From: Staphylococcus saccharolyticus
GTDB lineage: Bacteria > Bacillota > Bacilli > Staphylococcales > Staphylococcaceae
Assembly (NCBI RefSeq): GCF_900458815.1
Contig: NZ_UHDZ01000001.1
Span: forward strand, 868,001 to 932,000
DNA length: 64,000 bases
Direction: 5' to 3'
Position 1 is the stretch's first letter. The number at the start of each line of letters is the position of its first letter. Below, one piece after another: positions 18,893 to 27,401 of this stretch. The translations under genes were made by a program, and so were the position numbers. The notes under the pieces were generated by a model. That model was not told the origin of the DNA, searched no databases, and saw only the letters and a list, made by a program, of their open reading frames with translations.

Positions 18893-19532
18893 AAATTTTA
18901 AACTACGTCGTTGGACGTTATTGATTTATGTGTTATTACTTCTATTCTTTCCAATATTCAATTTGTTAAATAAGTATGAATTACCACATTCAATTATATC
19001 AGGATCAATTGGTCTGATTCTTACAATCATTTGTCTTGTAGATGCTGGTCATCTATTCAGAGTTAACCGAAGACTTGGGGGTACAAATTCCTATTATTTC
19101 TTTGGTAGTTTGCCAGTTTCCAAAAAAGACTTGCTTAATGCCAATTATATTACATGTGTCGTTTTAACGCTTCTAGGTGCATTAATTATTAGTTTATATG
19201 GTTATGAAACAAATCAAATTAAGACAGATTCTATATATTTTTCAACAACATATTCTTTTATAGTGGCAAATTTCTTTTCAATACCTATAGCTTTTAACAA
19301 GAGTACTGAACAAAAAAATAAAGATGTACCTTATATAGCTTATGTTTTTGTTGTAATAGTCGTCTTACCATTTATCTTATCTGTCTTATTTATTTTAATT
19401 AATTATCTAACTCAAAATGATAGTCATATACCGACTGCATATTCGTACTTTTTAAATTATGGTTTATTAATCATTAGTATAATTAGTTTAGTCATTAATT
19501 ATTTGATTCAAATTAAAAAAATAAAAAATTAA
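18873..19532 (+). CDS. pmtB: Modulin exporter membrane subunit PmtB
   Basis: A 219-residue integral membrane protein with about six hydrophobic helices and a basic N-terminus (MKRLLIRNFKLRRW). It is the permease partner of PmtA, as judged by the operon order pmtR-A-B-C-D. No enzymatic motif is expected. It begins inside pmtA (20-bp overlap) after GAGAG and is followed by pmtC after 20 bp. Confidence 0.9.
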   Translation: MKRLLIRNFKLRRWTLLIYVLLLLFFPIFNLLNKYELPHSIISGSIGLILTIICLVDAGHLFRVNRRLGGTNSYYFFGSLPVSKKDLLNANYITCVVLTLLGALIISLYGYETNQIKTDSIYFSTTYSFIVANFFSIPIAFNKSTEQKNKDVPYIAYVFVVIVVLPFILSVLFILINYLTQNDSHIPTAYSYFLNYGLLIISIISLVINYLIQIKKIKN

Positions 19533-19552
19533 ATCTTTGAGGGAGGTCTATT

Positions 19553-20425
19553 ATGAAATTAGAACATATTACTAAAAGATATGGTCAAAATACGGTTATT
19601 GATGATATCAATTTTGATTTTGGAAATAGTCAAATCGTTGGACTCATTGGTAAAAATGGGGTTGGTAAAACAACGCTAATGAAAGTTATGAATAACAATA
19701 TTATTAACTATCAGGGTAAAGTAGATTTACCAAAGAATGAAAATGTTGGATATTTAATTGAACATCCAAAACTTTATGATAATAAAACAGGATTATATAA
19801 TTTGAAATTGTTTGCACAAGTTTTAGGTAAAGGTTTCGACAAAGAATACGCTGATAATATTATTGACGCGTTTGGAATGAGATCATATGTTAAGAAAAAG
19901 GTGAAAAAATATTCAATGGGTATGAAACAAAAATTAGCAATTGCAGTTTCATTAATGAATAAACCTAAATATCTAATACTTGATGAACCTACAAATGGTA
20001 TGGATCCAGACGGATCAATTGATGTCTTAAAGACAATTCAATCTTTAGTACAACAATTAGACATGAAAATTTTAATCTCAAGTCATAAATTAGAAGATAT
20101 AGAACTTATTTGTGACAGAGCAGTATTTTTAAGAGATGGAAATTTTGTTCAAGATGTCAATATGAAAGATGGTGGACCTGAAGATAGCACTATCCTAACT
20201 TTAGAACAGGATGATTATAATAAAGCCTTAGAATATCTCACTGAACATTATAAGGTTCAACAATCTCAAAAAGATGCTGGTGAGATTATGATTAAAGCTC
20301 AAAGAGATTATCGAGAGCTACTCAAAGCACTTTCAAAACAAGATATTTTTCCTAAATACATTGAAACACGCAAAAGTTCTCTTCGAGATACTTACTTTAA
20401 TATTAATCAAAGAGGTGATAAATAA
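19553..20425 (+). CDS. pmtC: Modulin exporter ATPase PmtC
   Basis: Second ATP-binding subunit, 290 residues. Walker A 'GKNGVGKTT' at about 36-44, signature 'YSMGMKQKL' near 122, Walker B 'YLILDEPTNGMDP' near 142, H-loop 'SSHK'. Good SD GGGAGG. The C-terminal 80 residues are a helical extension without a clear motif. Its stop overlaps the pmtD start by 1 bp. Loss of either ATPase in S. aureus Pmt blocks modulin export; this copy looks intact. Confidence 0.93.
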   Translation: MKLEHITKRYGQNTVIDDINFDFGNSQIVGLIGKNGVGKTTLMKVMNNNIINYQGKVDLPKNENVGYLIEHPKLYDNKTGLYNLKLFAQVLGKGFDKEYADNIIDAFGMRSYVKKKVKKYSMGMKQKLAIAVSLMNKPKYLILDEPTNGMDPDGSIDVLKTIQSLVQQLDMKILISSHKLEDIELICDRAVFLRDGNFVQDVNMKDGGPEDSTILTLEQDDYNKALEYLTEHYKVQQSQKDAGEIMIKAQRDYRELLKALSKQDIFPKYIETRKSSLRDTYFNINQRGDK

Positions 20426-21156
20426 TGAGAAGCCTACAATTAGTTAAATATGACTTAATTAGTATTTTGAAAAGTCCATTTACTTATATCGCATTCATAC
20501 TAACGATTGGTTTGATAGTATTCCAAGCGAGTATGATGGCTAATTTTAATGGTAATCATAAAGTAGATACTGAAACGGTATTTATCCTGGCAAACTGGTT
20601 ATTCTTATTTGTTGGATTACTATTTGTTATTAAAACAATTACGAGAGATTATTCTCAAGGTACTATTCAATTGTATATGAGTAAGGTAAGCAGTAGAATT
20701 GGCTACATTATAGCGAAGACAATATCAATTATTCTAATTTCATTCTTATTTACTCTTGTTCAATATTTAGTGATTATTATTATTCAAGCAACGACTAAAG
20801 GCTCAAATGTTGATGGAGATAAATTTTTAAATAATATATGGTTTTATCTTATCTTCTTCCTATTCTTTGGTTTATTCTTATTCTTAATTACTTTAATTGT
20901 TGAAAAACCAGCAGTCATTTTCACATTAGGTATTTTTCTAATACTCATTGTTCCATTTATTCAACCATTTATACCATTAATACCTAATATTGGTGACGAT
21001 ATTCAAAAGTCATTTAAATATATACCATTTACTTATTTAACAAATAAAATGACAAGTGAAATTACATTTTCACATTGGCAATGGTTTATTTCAGTTGCTT
21101 CAATTATTATTTTATTTGTTGTAGATGTTTTATATGCTATTAAAAGAGATATTTAA
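20425..21156 (+). CDS. pmtD: Modulin exporter membrane subunit PmtD
   Basis: A 243-residue membrane protein of the ABC-2 type with about six hydrophobic segments and a soluble loop near 50-55. It pairs with PmtC. Translation is coupled to pmtC by a 1-bp overlap (TAATG). Last gene of the operon, ended by the hairpin at 21166-21187. All five pmt genes are intact, unlike many of the neighbouring accessory genes. Confidence 0.92.
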   Translation: MRSLQLVKYDLISILKSPFTYIAFILTIGLIVFQASMMANFNGNHKVDTETVFILANWLFLFVGLLFVIKTITRDYSQGTIQLYMSKVSSRIGYIIAKTISIILISFLFTLVQYLVIIIIQATTKGSNVDGDKFLNNIWFYLIFFLFFGLFLFLITLIVEKPAVIFTLGIFLILIVPFIQPFIPLIPNIGDDIQKSFKYIPFTYLTNKMTSEITFSHWQWFISVASIIILFVVDVLYAIKRDI

Positions 21157-21165
21157 TTATGAAGG

Positions 21166-21197
21166 TACTGAGGCTTGAGCCTCAGTATTTTTTATTT
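21166..21197 (+). terminator. pmt operon terminator
   Basis: TACTGAGGCT and AGCCTCAGTA form a perfect stem (21166-21187) followed by TTTTTTATTT. Confidence 0.85.
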
Positions 21198-21693
21198 GTA
21201 TAAAAGTTGATTAACTATAGAATGATAAACAGATTTCCAAAAAGAGGAGTCAGTTTTAAATCTATTAGAGATAATAATGTGAGTTTCATTAACTTTGTCT
21301 TTATAAGTAGGGTGATTTTTACTTGGTAACATATCATGGTTTATATCGGTTACAAATCGTTGTACTTCTTTGGCTCTAGGGCCCAAACAGTTAATTGCTC
21401 AAAAGCGTCATTCATAAAAATGAAAATAGGTATAGATCTTGATTTGCCCATTGTTAAATAATGATCTATTAAGTGAGTTCGTCATCTCTATGAAACGCTC
21501 TGGCTTCTATATTTAATTTTTCACTAATATGTTTTAATATAGGAATGTTCATCATGGCATCTCCACACCAATCTTCGGTGATAACCAGTACCTTTGAATA
21601 GGCGGAGTCTTTGAGTTTCTCTAGACGCTCGTCATTTTTAGGTAATTGAAATGATTTATAAATTGATTGTAAGTTTTCTTGATTGTTTTTCAT
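21192..21693 (-). pseudogene. Broken thioredoxin-family protein
   Basis: Remnant of a 170-residue thioredoxin-fold protein. The first piece (start 21693) contains 'ITEDWCGDAMMNIPIL', a single-cysteine WCGDA active site; the last piece contains 'GPRAKEVQRFV' and 'FWKSVYHSIVNQLL'. Between them the reading frame changes twice: a T is missing at about 21471 (after 'DDEL') and a G in the GGGCCC at about 21382. Reading across both restores a continuous homologous protein ('LIDHYLTMGKSRSIPIFIF'). Two independent single-base losses make a real product unlikely. Its partner is unknown. Confidence 0.8.
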
Positions 21694-21912
21694 CTTAATA
21701 AATATACTCGTCCAACGGCTGACTTTTATTAAAATATGTTTCTAAACTTCTCATATACAAACCTTCTATAAATAATTTAAAATATTATAACAATTTTTAG
21801 ACTTTAAAGATATTAAAATAACTTAATCGAAAAGGAATTAATAATGTGACTAACTTGTTAGATGAAACTCATATATCCTTATGCTATATTTAAAAGAACA
21901 AGAGTGAAAGTG

Positions 21913-22407
21913 GTGACTCATGTGCGTATACAAAATCGTTGGGTAATTTCAACCCTTTTTTTGATTGCAGCCATTGTTCTGTTAGTAGGAATTATATACT
22001 ATAAAAGTATTAAGACGGTAGATTTATCGAATTATACCGTGAACAACATTGGTTTGAATGATCAATTTAAGGAAAAAGGATACATAGTTAATAAAAGGAT
22101 TAAAATTGATAGATTTAAATTTTACAATGATAAAAATCATAAGGATTTAACAATAAAGGTAAGAAATAAAAATCAAGTTGTTAAAGGTATAGTTTTAGTT
22201 AAAGATAAACAAGTGAAAACTAACTTTGGTGTTAAGATAGGGTCTTCTGTAGACGATGTTATAGATGAATTAGGTGATAATTACAAAAAAAATAATGTCG
22301 GTAAGCACTATAAGTCAGTCACGTATGTCGATCGTGAACATAAAATGAAACTTAATATCTTATATAGAAATGACGAAATCAAACGTATTGAATTTTTTAG
22401 TCGATAA
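21913..22407 (+). CDS. Single-pass membrane protein of unknown function
   Basis: About 165 residues from the GTG at 21913; a longer form from ATG 21862 is possible but has no SD. One transmembrane helix near the N-terminus ('VISTLFLIAAIVLLVGIIYY') anchors an extracytoplasmic basic domain of about 130 residues with 'FGVKIGSSVDDVIDELGDNY', like the helix-turn regions of SmpA/OmlA-type folds. I do not recognise the family with confidence. It stands just before the DUF1700/DUF4097 pair on the same strand. Confidence 0.65.
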   Translation: MTHVRIQNRWVISTLFLIAAIVLLVGIIYYKSIKTVDLSNYTVNNIGLNDQFKEKGYIVNKRIKIDRFKFYNDKNHKDLTIKVRNKNQVVKGIVLVKDKQVKTNFGVKIGSSVDDVIDELGDNYKKNNVGKHYKSVTYVDREHKMKLNILYRNDEIKRIEFFSR

Positions 22408-22469
22408 ATTAACGTGAAATATTAATATAGTAAATATTTGTAATTCAAATTCAGAAAGAGTGACAAGAG

Positions 22470-23027
22470 ATGGATAAGATTACTTTTTTAAATGAATTAG
22501 AGTTAGCTTTAGATGATTTACCTAGACAAGAAAAAGATAATAAAATGTATGAATATGAAAACTTGTTTTATGAAGAAGAATTAAAAGGCGTTAGTGAAGA
22601 ACAAATTATTAAGAAATTAAAAGATCCTTATGATATTGCAAAAGAAATTAAAGCTCGAAGTGCGATTAATTATGCTTCATACAAGCCTACGATTCAAAAT
22701 ATAGCTAAAGCAGTTTTTGCATCATTAAGTTTAGGCATTTTATCTATTTTTATTATATTGATACCGGTAATCATTATTGGTTTATTAATTATGTTATTAT
22801 TTCTCTTATCTATTTGTTTTGTTTTCTCTCCGTTATTGTTATTAGGCTATTCAATAATAAATGGATTTCATAATTCAATTAGTAATATATTTTTTTCAAT
22901 ATCGCTGACTGGTTTAGGTATCACTTTTGTTGTCATAACTATTAAAATTGGCGAACTTGTACATAATTTGATTTTAAAATACTTACTTTGGTATATAAAA
23001 ACAGTTAAAGGAAGCGTTAGAGAATGA
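22470..23027 (+). CDS. DUF1700 (HAAS) membrane protein
   Basis: 185 residues. The N-terminal 65 residues are the acidic helical DUF1700/HAAS module ('LPRQEKDNKMYEYENLFYEEEL', 'KLKDPYDIAKEIKARS'), which in other Firmicutes is often read with a PadR regulator or a DUF4097 protein. Three to four hydrophobic helices follow. It overlaps the next gene by 4 bp (ATGA), so the two products probably work together. The role is likely envelope-related sensing, but this is not established. Confidence 0.8.
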   Translation: MDKITFLNELELALDDLPRQEKDNKMYEYENLFYEEELKGVSEEQIIKKLKDPYDIAKEIKARSAINYASYKPTIQNIAKAVFASLSLGILSIFIILIPVIIIGLLIMLLFLLSICFVFSPLLLLGYSIINGFHNSISNIFFSISLTGLGITFVVITIKIGELVHNLILKYLLWYIKTVKGSVRE

Positions 23028-23860
23028 AGAAGCTTTTCATTAGCGGTTTAGTAATATTTATTAGTTTTTTTATTGGAGGTACAATCACTTGGTTTACTTT
23101 TGATAAACATAAGTATGAAAATCAAAGTTATCATAAAACATTTAATTCTAGATTTGAACATGTTTCTATTAACACTGTAACATCAAATATAAGGTTTATA
23201 CCTGGAAAAAAATTTGCAGTTCATTTTAGAGGAGATAATGATGTTTATGTATCAAATAAAGGGAAGACTTTAAAAGTTACAGAAAAGCGTGCTACTGACA
23301 GAGGATACGGCTTAAACTTTAATCCATTTCATAAAAATAAAAAAAGTTTAACAATTGTCTTGCCTGACAATAAAATTAAATATCTAACTGCAGAATCAGT
23401 CATTGGAACTATTCATTTCAACAATATAAAATCACAAAACACTTCTATTTTAAGTAATAGTATGTTTCAGGTGAAAAATTCCCATTTTGATAATTTAAAT
23501 TATGAATCATCGAATGGAACTGCTAATATTCAGGATTCTGTGATTAAAAAAGGAAACTTGAAGCTTGATAATGGCGATATTACGGTGAAAAATAGTAAGT
23601 GTAACAACTCTACATTCTTAATTGATAAAGGGAATATATTAATGAAAAACATGAAATCTTCTAATGATATTAAGGCTTCCATCAAAAAAGGTGATGTTGA
23701 CTATCATTTTGATGAAAAGCCGAGAAACACTTTACTAAAATTACATCCAGGACATGGCAGTAAATCAATTAAAAATAAAAACTTTAAGAATGGTAAAGTT
23801 GGTAATAGCAAAAACATTTTAGAATTCTATACAGTAGATGGGGACATAACAGTGAGTTAA
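23024..23860 (+). CDS. DUF4097-type beta-strand repeat membrane protein
   Basis: 278 residues with an N-terminal signal anchor ('LFISGLVIFISFFIGGTITWF') and an extracytoplasmic domain rich in short beta repeats: 'NGTANIQDSVIKKGNLKLDNGDITVKNSKC' style segments repeat every 18-20 residues, the right-handed beta pattern of DUF4097 proteins. It ends 'FYTVDGDITVS'. Coupled to the DUF1700 gene. DUF4097 proteins are commonly found with envelope stress systems; the function here is unknown. Confidence 0.8.
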   Translation: MKKLFISGLVIFISFFIGGTITWFTFDKHKYENQSYHKTFNSRFEHVSINTVTSNIRFIPGKKFAVHFRGDNDVYVSNKGKTLKVTEKRATDRGYGLNFNPFHKNKKSLTIVLPDNKIKYLTAESVIGTIHFNNIKSQNTSILSNSMFQVKNSHFDNLNYESSNGTANIQDSVIKKGNLKLDNGDITVKNSKCNNSTFLIDKGNILMKNMKSSNDIKASIKKGDVDYHFDEKPRNTLLKLHPGHGSKSIKNKNFKNGKVGNSKNILEFYTVDGDITVS

Positions 23861-24032
23861 CGTTACTCATCTTCTAATTCAAAATAAATCACTTTATTGT
23901 TACAAGTTTTAATTATACAACTCTTAAATGATGAGCCAGTCGTTGTTTAAGGGTTGTTTGCTATTAATTGTAATTATTTTATAAGAAGATATCGTACCAT
24001 TGATAGAAATTCACAGTATATAACCATATTCT

Positions 24033-24969
24033 CTAATAAGTGGCGAAGGTTAGGTTAGTATCAATTTCACCATAGAAATGTTTTAATGATAAATTTTCAC
24101 CATTCAACCAAGTTGAGAAGTCGATTTGTGTTGGTGTTTTATTTTCTCCTAATGCCATCCAAGCAATTAATGAGCGTGGTTCATATAAGGAAGTGTGAAT
24201 TGTTCCAGACCAGCTATTGAACAGCTTACTATAAATTTCGTAATAATGAGGATTATTAAATAAAGAAAAAGCTTCTTCTTTACTTAGAGAAGTAGATTGT
24301 ATGATTGATGACCTTGTTTAAACGTTCTTTCGACTCTTTAGTGTAGTTTCTATTTTCGTGTGTAAATAATTCGAAATGATTTGTACAAATGCTTTCATGC
24401 CTAAAGTCTATAGAACGAGGAGTTACTTCTACAATGGCATAATTCATGTTTTTATCTAACAATATATAGCTAAAAGAACTACGGTGAGGCATTTCGGTTA
24501 AAAACTTTATTGCTTCATTAACATTTTACAATTTTCCAGTATAAGTCAACCTATCATATAACAGACAAAGCCATTCTCTGGCTTTTTACGGTGCATAAAG
24601 TTGTACGCCATAACTAGTCCACTTTCATTCATACCATCCATCCTACCTGTTAGAAGTAGGACCAATTTGTGATAAACCACTATTCTTTAAGTCAGTAAAA
24701 CGATAATGACCAAAATTTAATATCATTTGATTAGTAGGTAAATTGAGAACATCTTGCATTTCTAAAAGTTCTTCCCATATTTTTGGGGCATATACTTGGA
24801 AAATGTTATATGTTTCATTCACATCTATATCAAAGCGAGGGTTTCTCTTTTGCCATTCCTTATTTCGATTTTTTAATAATGGCGTTGTTTGAAGCCATTT
24901 GGCTGTTTTTACTCCCAAATCATAGTGGGAACCTCGGTGACACATTATATCAGATTGGACTTTTTGCAT
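24033..24969 (-). pseudogene. Broken C45-type autoproteolytic acyltransferase/hydrolase
   Basis: Pieces of a 340-residue C45/acyl-CoA:6-APA acyltransferase-like hydrolase. The N-terminal piece (start 24969) has 'RGSHYDLGVKTAKWLQTTPLL'. After 'LKNSGLS' about 35 residues are missing, which in relatives carry the N-terminal nucleophile cysteine of the mature chain and the 'NYDYHP' region. Then come a frameshift (about 24650), TGA where an arginine is expected (about 24567), and further frameshifts near 24530 and 24290. The last piece keeps 'SWSGTIHTSLYEPRSL'. Loss of the nucleophile by itself ends activity. Neighbouring bases 23861-24032 hold no gene. Confidence 0.82.
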
Positions 24970-25113
24970 TTATTTAAACTTCCATCCTTTCTATTTACTA
25001 TCATTTGAATGTAATATGAAAGTAACTTTCCCTTAATTGAATTATATTCTGATAAATCATACAATCGTATTGTATTTAGAGAATGTTTAAAATCAATGGG
25101 AGTGATTACTTTG

Positions 25114-25170
25114 ATGCCATATAGTTATAAAGATCTTTCAGAAAAGTTAAAGTCATGGTGGCTCGGATAA
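25114..25170 (+). CDS. Possible 18-residue peptide
   Basis: ATG 25114 behind GGGAGTG (25098-25104) opens an 18-codon frame, MPYSYKDLSEKLKSWWLG, stop at 25168. It could be a real small peptide or the start of a lost gene; beyond the stop no continuing frame is seen. The rest of the 24970-25371 gap is AT-rich and shows no gene. Confidence 0.3.
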   Translation: MPYSYKDLSEKLKSWWLG

Positions 25171-25371
25171 TTAGTATTTATTGATGATAAAAATAATTGT
25201 AATACTTTGAATAATATATAATTAGCCTCTATCTTTTGTTGTCATATTATCATAATTTCTAATTAAGTTAAGAATAATCAGTGCCAAAATGGGTATATAT
25301 TTATAGATAAAGATAAGTATGCTATTATTGTGAATTGTAGATATGCATATTAATTTCAGAGGTGAAGAGTA

Positions 25372-25542
25372 ATGTGGAACTTTATTAAAGGTTTATTTAA
25401 ATTTGTATTTAGTTTATTAGCTATCACTACTGTAGTAGTTGGTATAGGGGTAGTTGCTTTTTCTTATATTTTCAAAAAAGACTTTGAAGATATCGAAAGA
25501 AAAACAAAAGAATTTGTTTCCGATATTGAAAATGACAATTAA
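25372..25542 (+). CDS. Small single-pass membrane protein
   Basis: 56 codons, start ATG 25372 behind AGAGGTGAAG. 'MWNFIKGLFKFVFSLLAITTVVVG' gives one transmembrane helix (about 9-32), followed by a charged, probably coiled, cytoplasmic or surface tail ('KKDFEDIERKTKEFVSDIEND'). A weak hairpin with a T tract follows at 25575-25612. Family not recognised. Confidence 0.65.
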   Translation: MWNFIKGLFKFVFSLLAITTVVVGIGVVAFSYIFKKDFEDIERKTKEFVSDIENDN

Positions 25543-25609
25543 TTAGTGTTTAAATGCTAGTTTGAAATAAAGGTTGGCAATGGCTTGATATTAGTTATTG
25601 CCATCTTTT

Positions 25610-26008
25610 TTATGCAAAAGTAATATCAATAATATCTAAAATTGAAACCTTTTGACGATAAGTTGTATTAGGTTTTATTCCTTCAATTTCGAAGTTCAAT
25701 GAATCGATGCGATGTATGTTAAGATGAATAAAATTGATATAGCCCTCTTCATAATATTTGATATTAACTGGACGTGATTTCTGAAGAGCTTCATGTAGGT
25801 GTATGTTCAATTGAGCAAGTTGGTCATCTGAAAGTACGGGTCTATCAACTTTATTTTGATCCATCATATATTGATGAATTGTTTCAAATTGTTCTGGCAA
25901 AGTAGCAAAAAAAACCCATTTAACCATACCACGACCAGTAGGGATGTTCTTATCTAACATTTCGCGTGGAATATTTCGATAATCAGTTTCTTTATTTATT
26001 TCCATCAT
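25610..26008 (-). CDS. YolD-like family protein, SOS-linked
   Basis: 132 residues with the YolD-like layout: 'YRNIPREMLDKNIPTGRGMVKWVFFATLPEQFETI' at the front and 'NIKYYEEGYINFIHLNIHRID' then 'LDIIDI' in the second half. In Bacilli yolD-like genes usually sit with a umuC-type Y-family polymerase and belong to the SOS response. Here no umuC follows; the gene is alone and on the minus strand. A LexA box and a TATAAT -10 lie just upstream, which supports DNA-damage control. SD GAGGTG precedes the start. Confidence 0.8.
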   Translation of the reverse strand: MMEINKETDYRNIPREMLDKNIPTGRGMVKWVFFATLPEQFETIHQYMMDQNKVDRPVLSDDQLAQLNIHLHEALQKSRPVNIKYYEEGYINFIHLNIHRIDSLNFEIEGIKPNTTYRQKVSILDIIDITFA

Positions 26009-26037
26009 TTTTTAATCACCTCATTTGATATAATTTC

Positions 26038-26056
26038 ATTATACGAACGTTTGTTC
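26038..26056 (-). promoter_or_regulatory. LexA box and promoter of the yolD-like gene
   Basis: CGAACGTTTGTTC (26044-26056, plus strand) fits the LexA box with one departure in the variable core. On the minus strand it is directly followed by the -10 TATAAT (26043-26038), 30 bp before the gene start, so LexA would block RNA polymerase. Confidence 0.75.
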
Positions 26057-26261
26057 TTTTTTTCAATATAAAATTGCTGCCTATATTTTAGATATTGGAT
26101 TAAGATGTTGTATCAATATTTTTGGGAAGTTATTAGAGTGATTCATCTTTGAGTTTCTTTAAAAAATACATGTTAATCATCGGCAATTATTTTGATTGTC
26201 AATAAATAGTACTTAAAGTTAAAATTAAATCTACAAACATGCATAACATGGAGGTTTTAAA

Positions 26262-27290
26262 ATGACAATTGGATACATAGGGTCATATACGAAGAAAAAT
26301 GGAAAGGGCATCTATCGCTTTGATTTAAATGATGAATTAGGAAAAATTGAAAAAGTTGATATTGGGTATGAAATAGAAGCTTCAACTTACCTTACACGTA
26401 ATGACAAATTTTTATATGCCATTACTAAGGAAGGGGAAGATTGTGGTGTTGCAAGTTTTAAATTTCAAGGGGAAGGTAAATTAGAATTAATCAATAAATG
26501 TTTATCTTCCAAAAACGGCACAGGCTGTTATATTCAAGTGTCTAGTGATGGTAACTATTTATTTGAAGCTGTTTACGGAGCTGGGATTGTACGAATTTAT
26601 AAATTAAATAAGCATACAGGGGAAATAGAAAAACTTATCGAAGAATTAGCACATAATTATCCTACAGGCCCTCACGAACGCCAAAAATCATCTCATGTTC
26701 ATTTCTTAAATGAAACACCAGATCAAAAATATATTGTAGCAACTGATTTAGGCACAGATAGAGTTGTAGCATATTCATATGGTGAGGATGGACTTGAAGA
26801 ATATGCTGTTTCTCAGTTTGAAGAAGCGGATGGACCAAGACATATTACATTTAGTAGCGATGGAAAGCATGCATATATTGTTCATGAATTATCCAATTAT
26901 GTAAGTGTCACAGAATATAATGATGGGAAGTTTACTGAAATTGAACGTCATTTGACGATTCCACATGATTTTAAAAAAGATTCTAAACTAGCAGCTGTAA
27001 GGTTATCACATAATGAAAAACATTTATATGTTAGTAATAGAGGACATGACAGTATTGCGATTTTTGAAGTAATCAACAATGGTAAATCACTTGAACTTGT
27101 AGATATTCAGCCAACACAAGATGAATTTCCAAGAGATTTTAATATTACACTGTCTGATCGTTATATTATTTGTGCACATCAAGAGGGAGATTCAAAAGTT
27201 TCAGTTTTTCAACGTGACGATGGTACAGGAAAGCTTAAACTTATAGATAATCAGGAAACAGCACCTGAAGGAGTATGTGTAATATTCTAA
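26262..27290 (+). CDS. pgl: 6-phosphogluconolactonase (beta-propeller lactonase)
   Basis: 342 residues of the seven-bladed beta-propeller lactonase family (YbhE/Pgl type). Repeated blade sequences such as '[23 protein letters not shown]', '[20 protein letters not shown]' and '[22 protein letters not shown]' are visible, with the conserved 'HVHF' near 145. It hydrolyses 6-phosphogluconolactone in the oxidative pentose phosphate route. Cytoplasmic, no signal peptide. SD ATGGAGG. Single gene with its own terminator. Confidence 0.88.
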   Translation: MTIGYIGSYTKKNGKGIYRFDLNDELGKIEKVDIGYEIEASTYLTRNDKFLYAITKEGEDCGVASFKFQGEGKLELINKCLSSKNGTGCYIQVSSDGNYLFEAVYGAGIVRIYKLNKHTGEIEKLIEELAHNYPTGPHERQKSSHVHFLNETPDQKYIVATDLGTDRVVAYSYGEDGLEEYAVSQFEEADGPRHITFSSDGKHAYIVHELSNYVSVTEYNDGKFTEIERHLTIPHDFKKDSKLAAVRLSHNEKHLYVSNRGHDSIAIFEVINNGKSLELVDIQPTQDEFPRDFNITLSDRYIICAHQEGDSKVSVFQRDDGTGKLKLIDNQETAPEGVCVIF

Positions 27291-27327
27291 AATTTGAATC
27301 ATAAAATATGAAATATTAAATTAAACA

Positions 27328-27370
27328 GACCCTTAAATAATTAGTATTCTAATTATTTAAGGGTCGTTTT
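27328..27370. terminator. Terminator after pgl
   Basis: Perfect 17-bp stem (27328-27344 with 27349-27365) and a T-rich tail; may also serve the convergent aldH remnant. Confidence 0.85.
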
Positions 27371-27401
27371 ATTAACAACTACTGTAAACGCCGAGAAGGA
27401 T

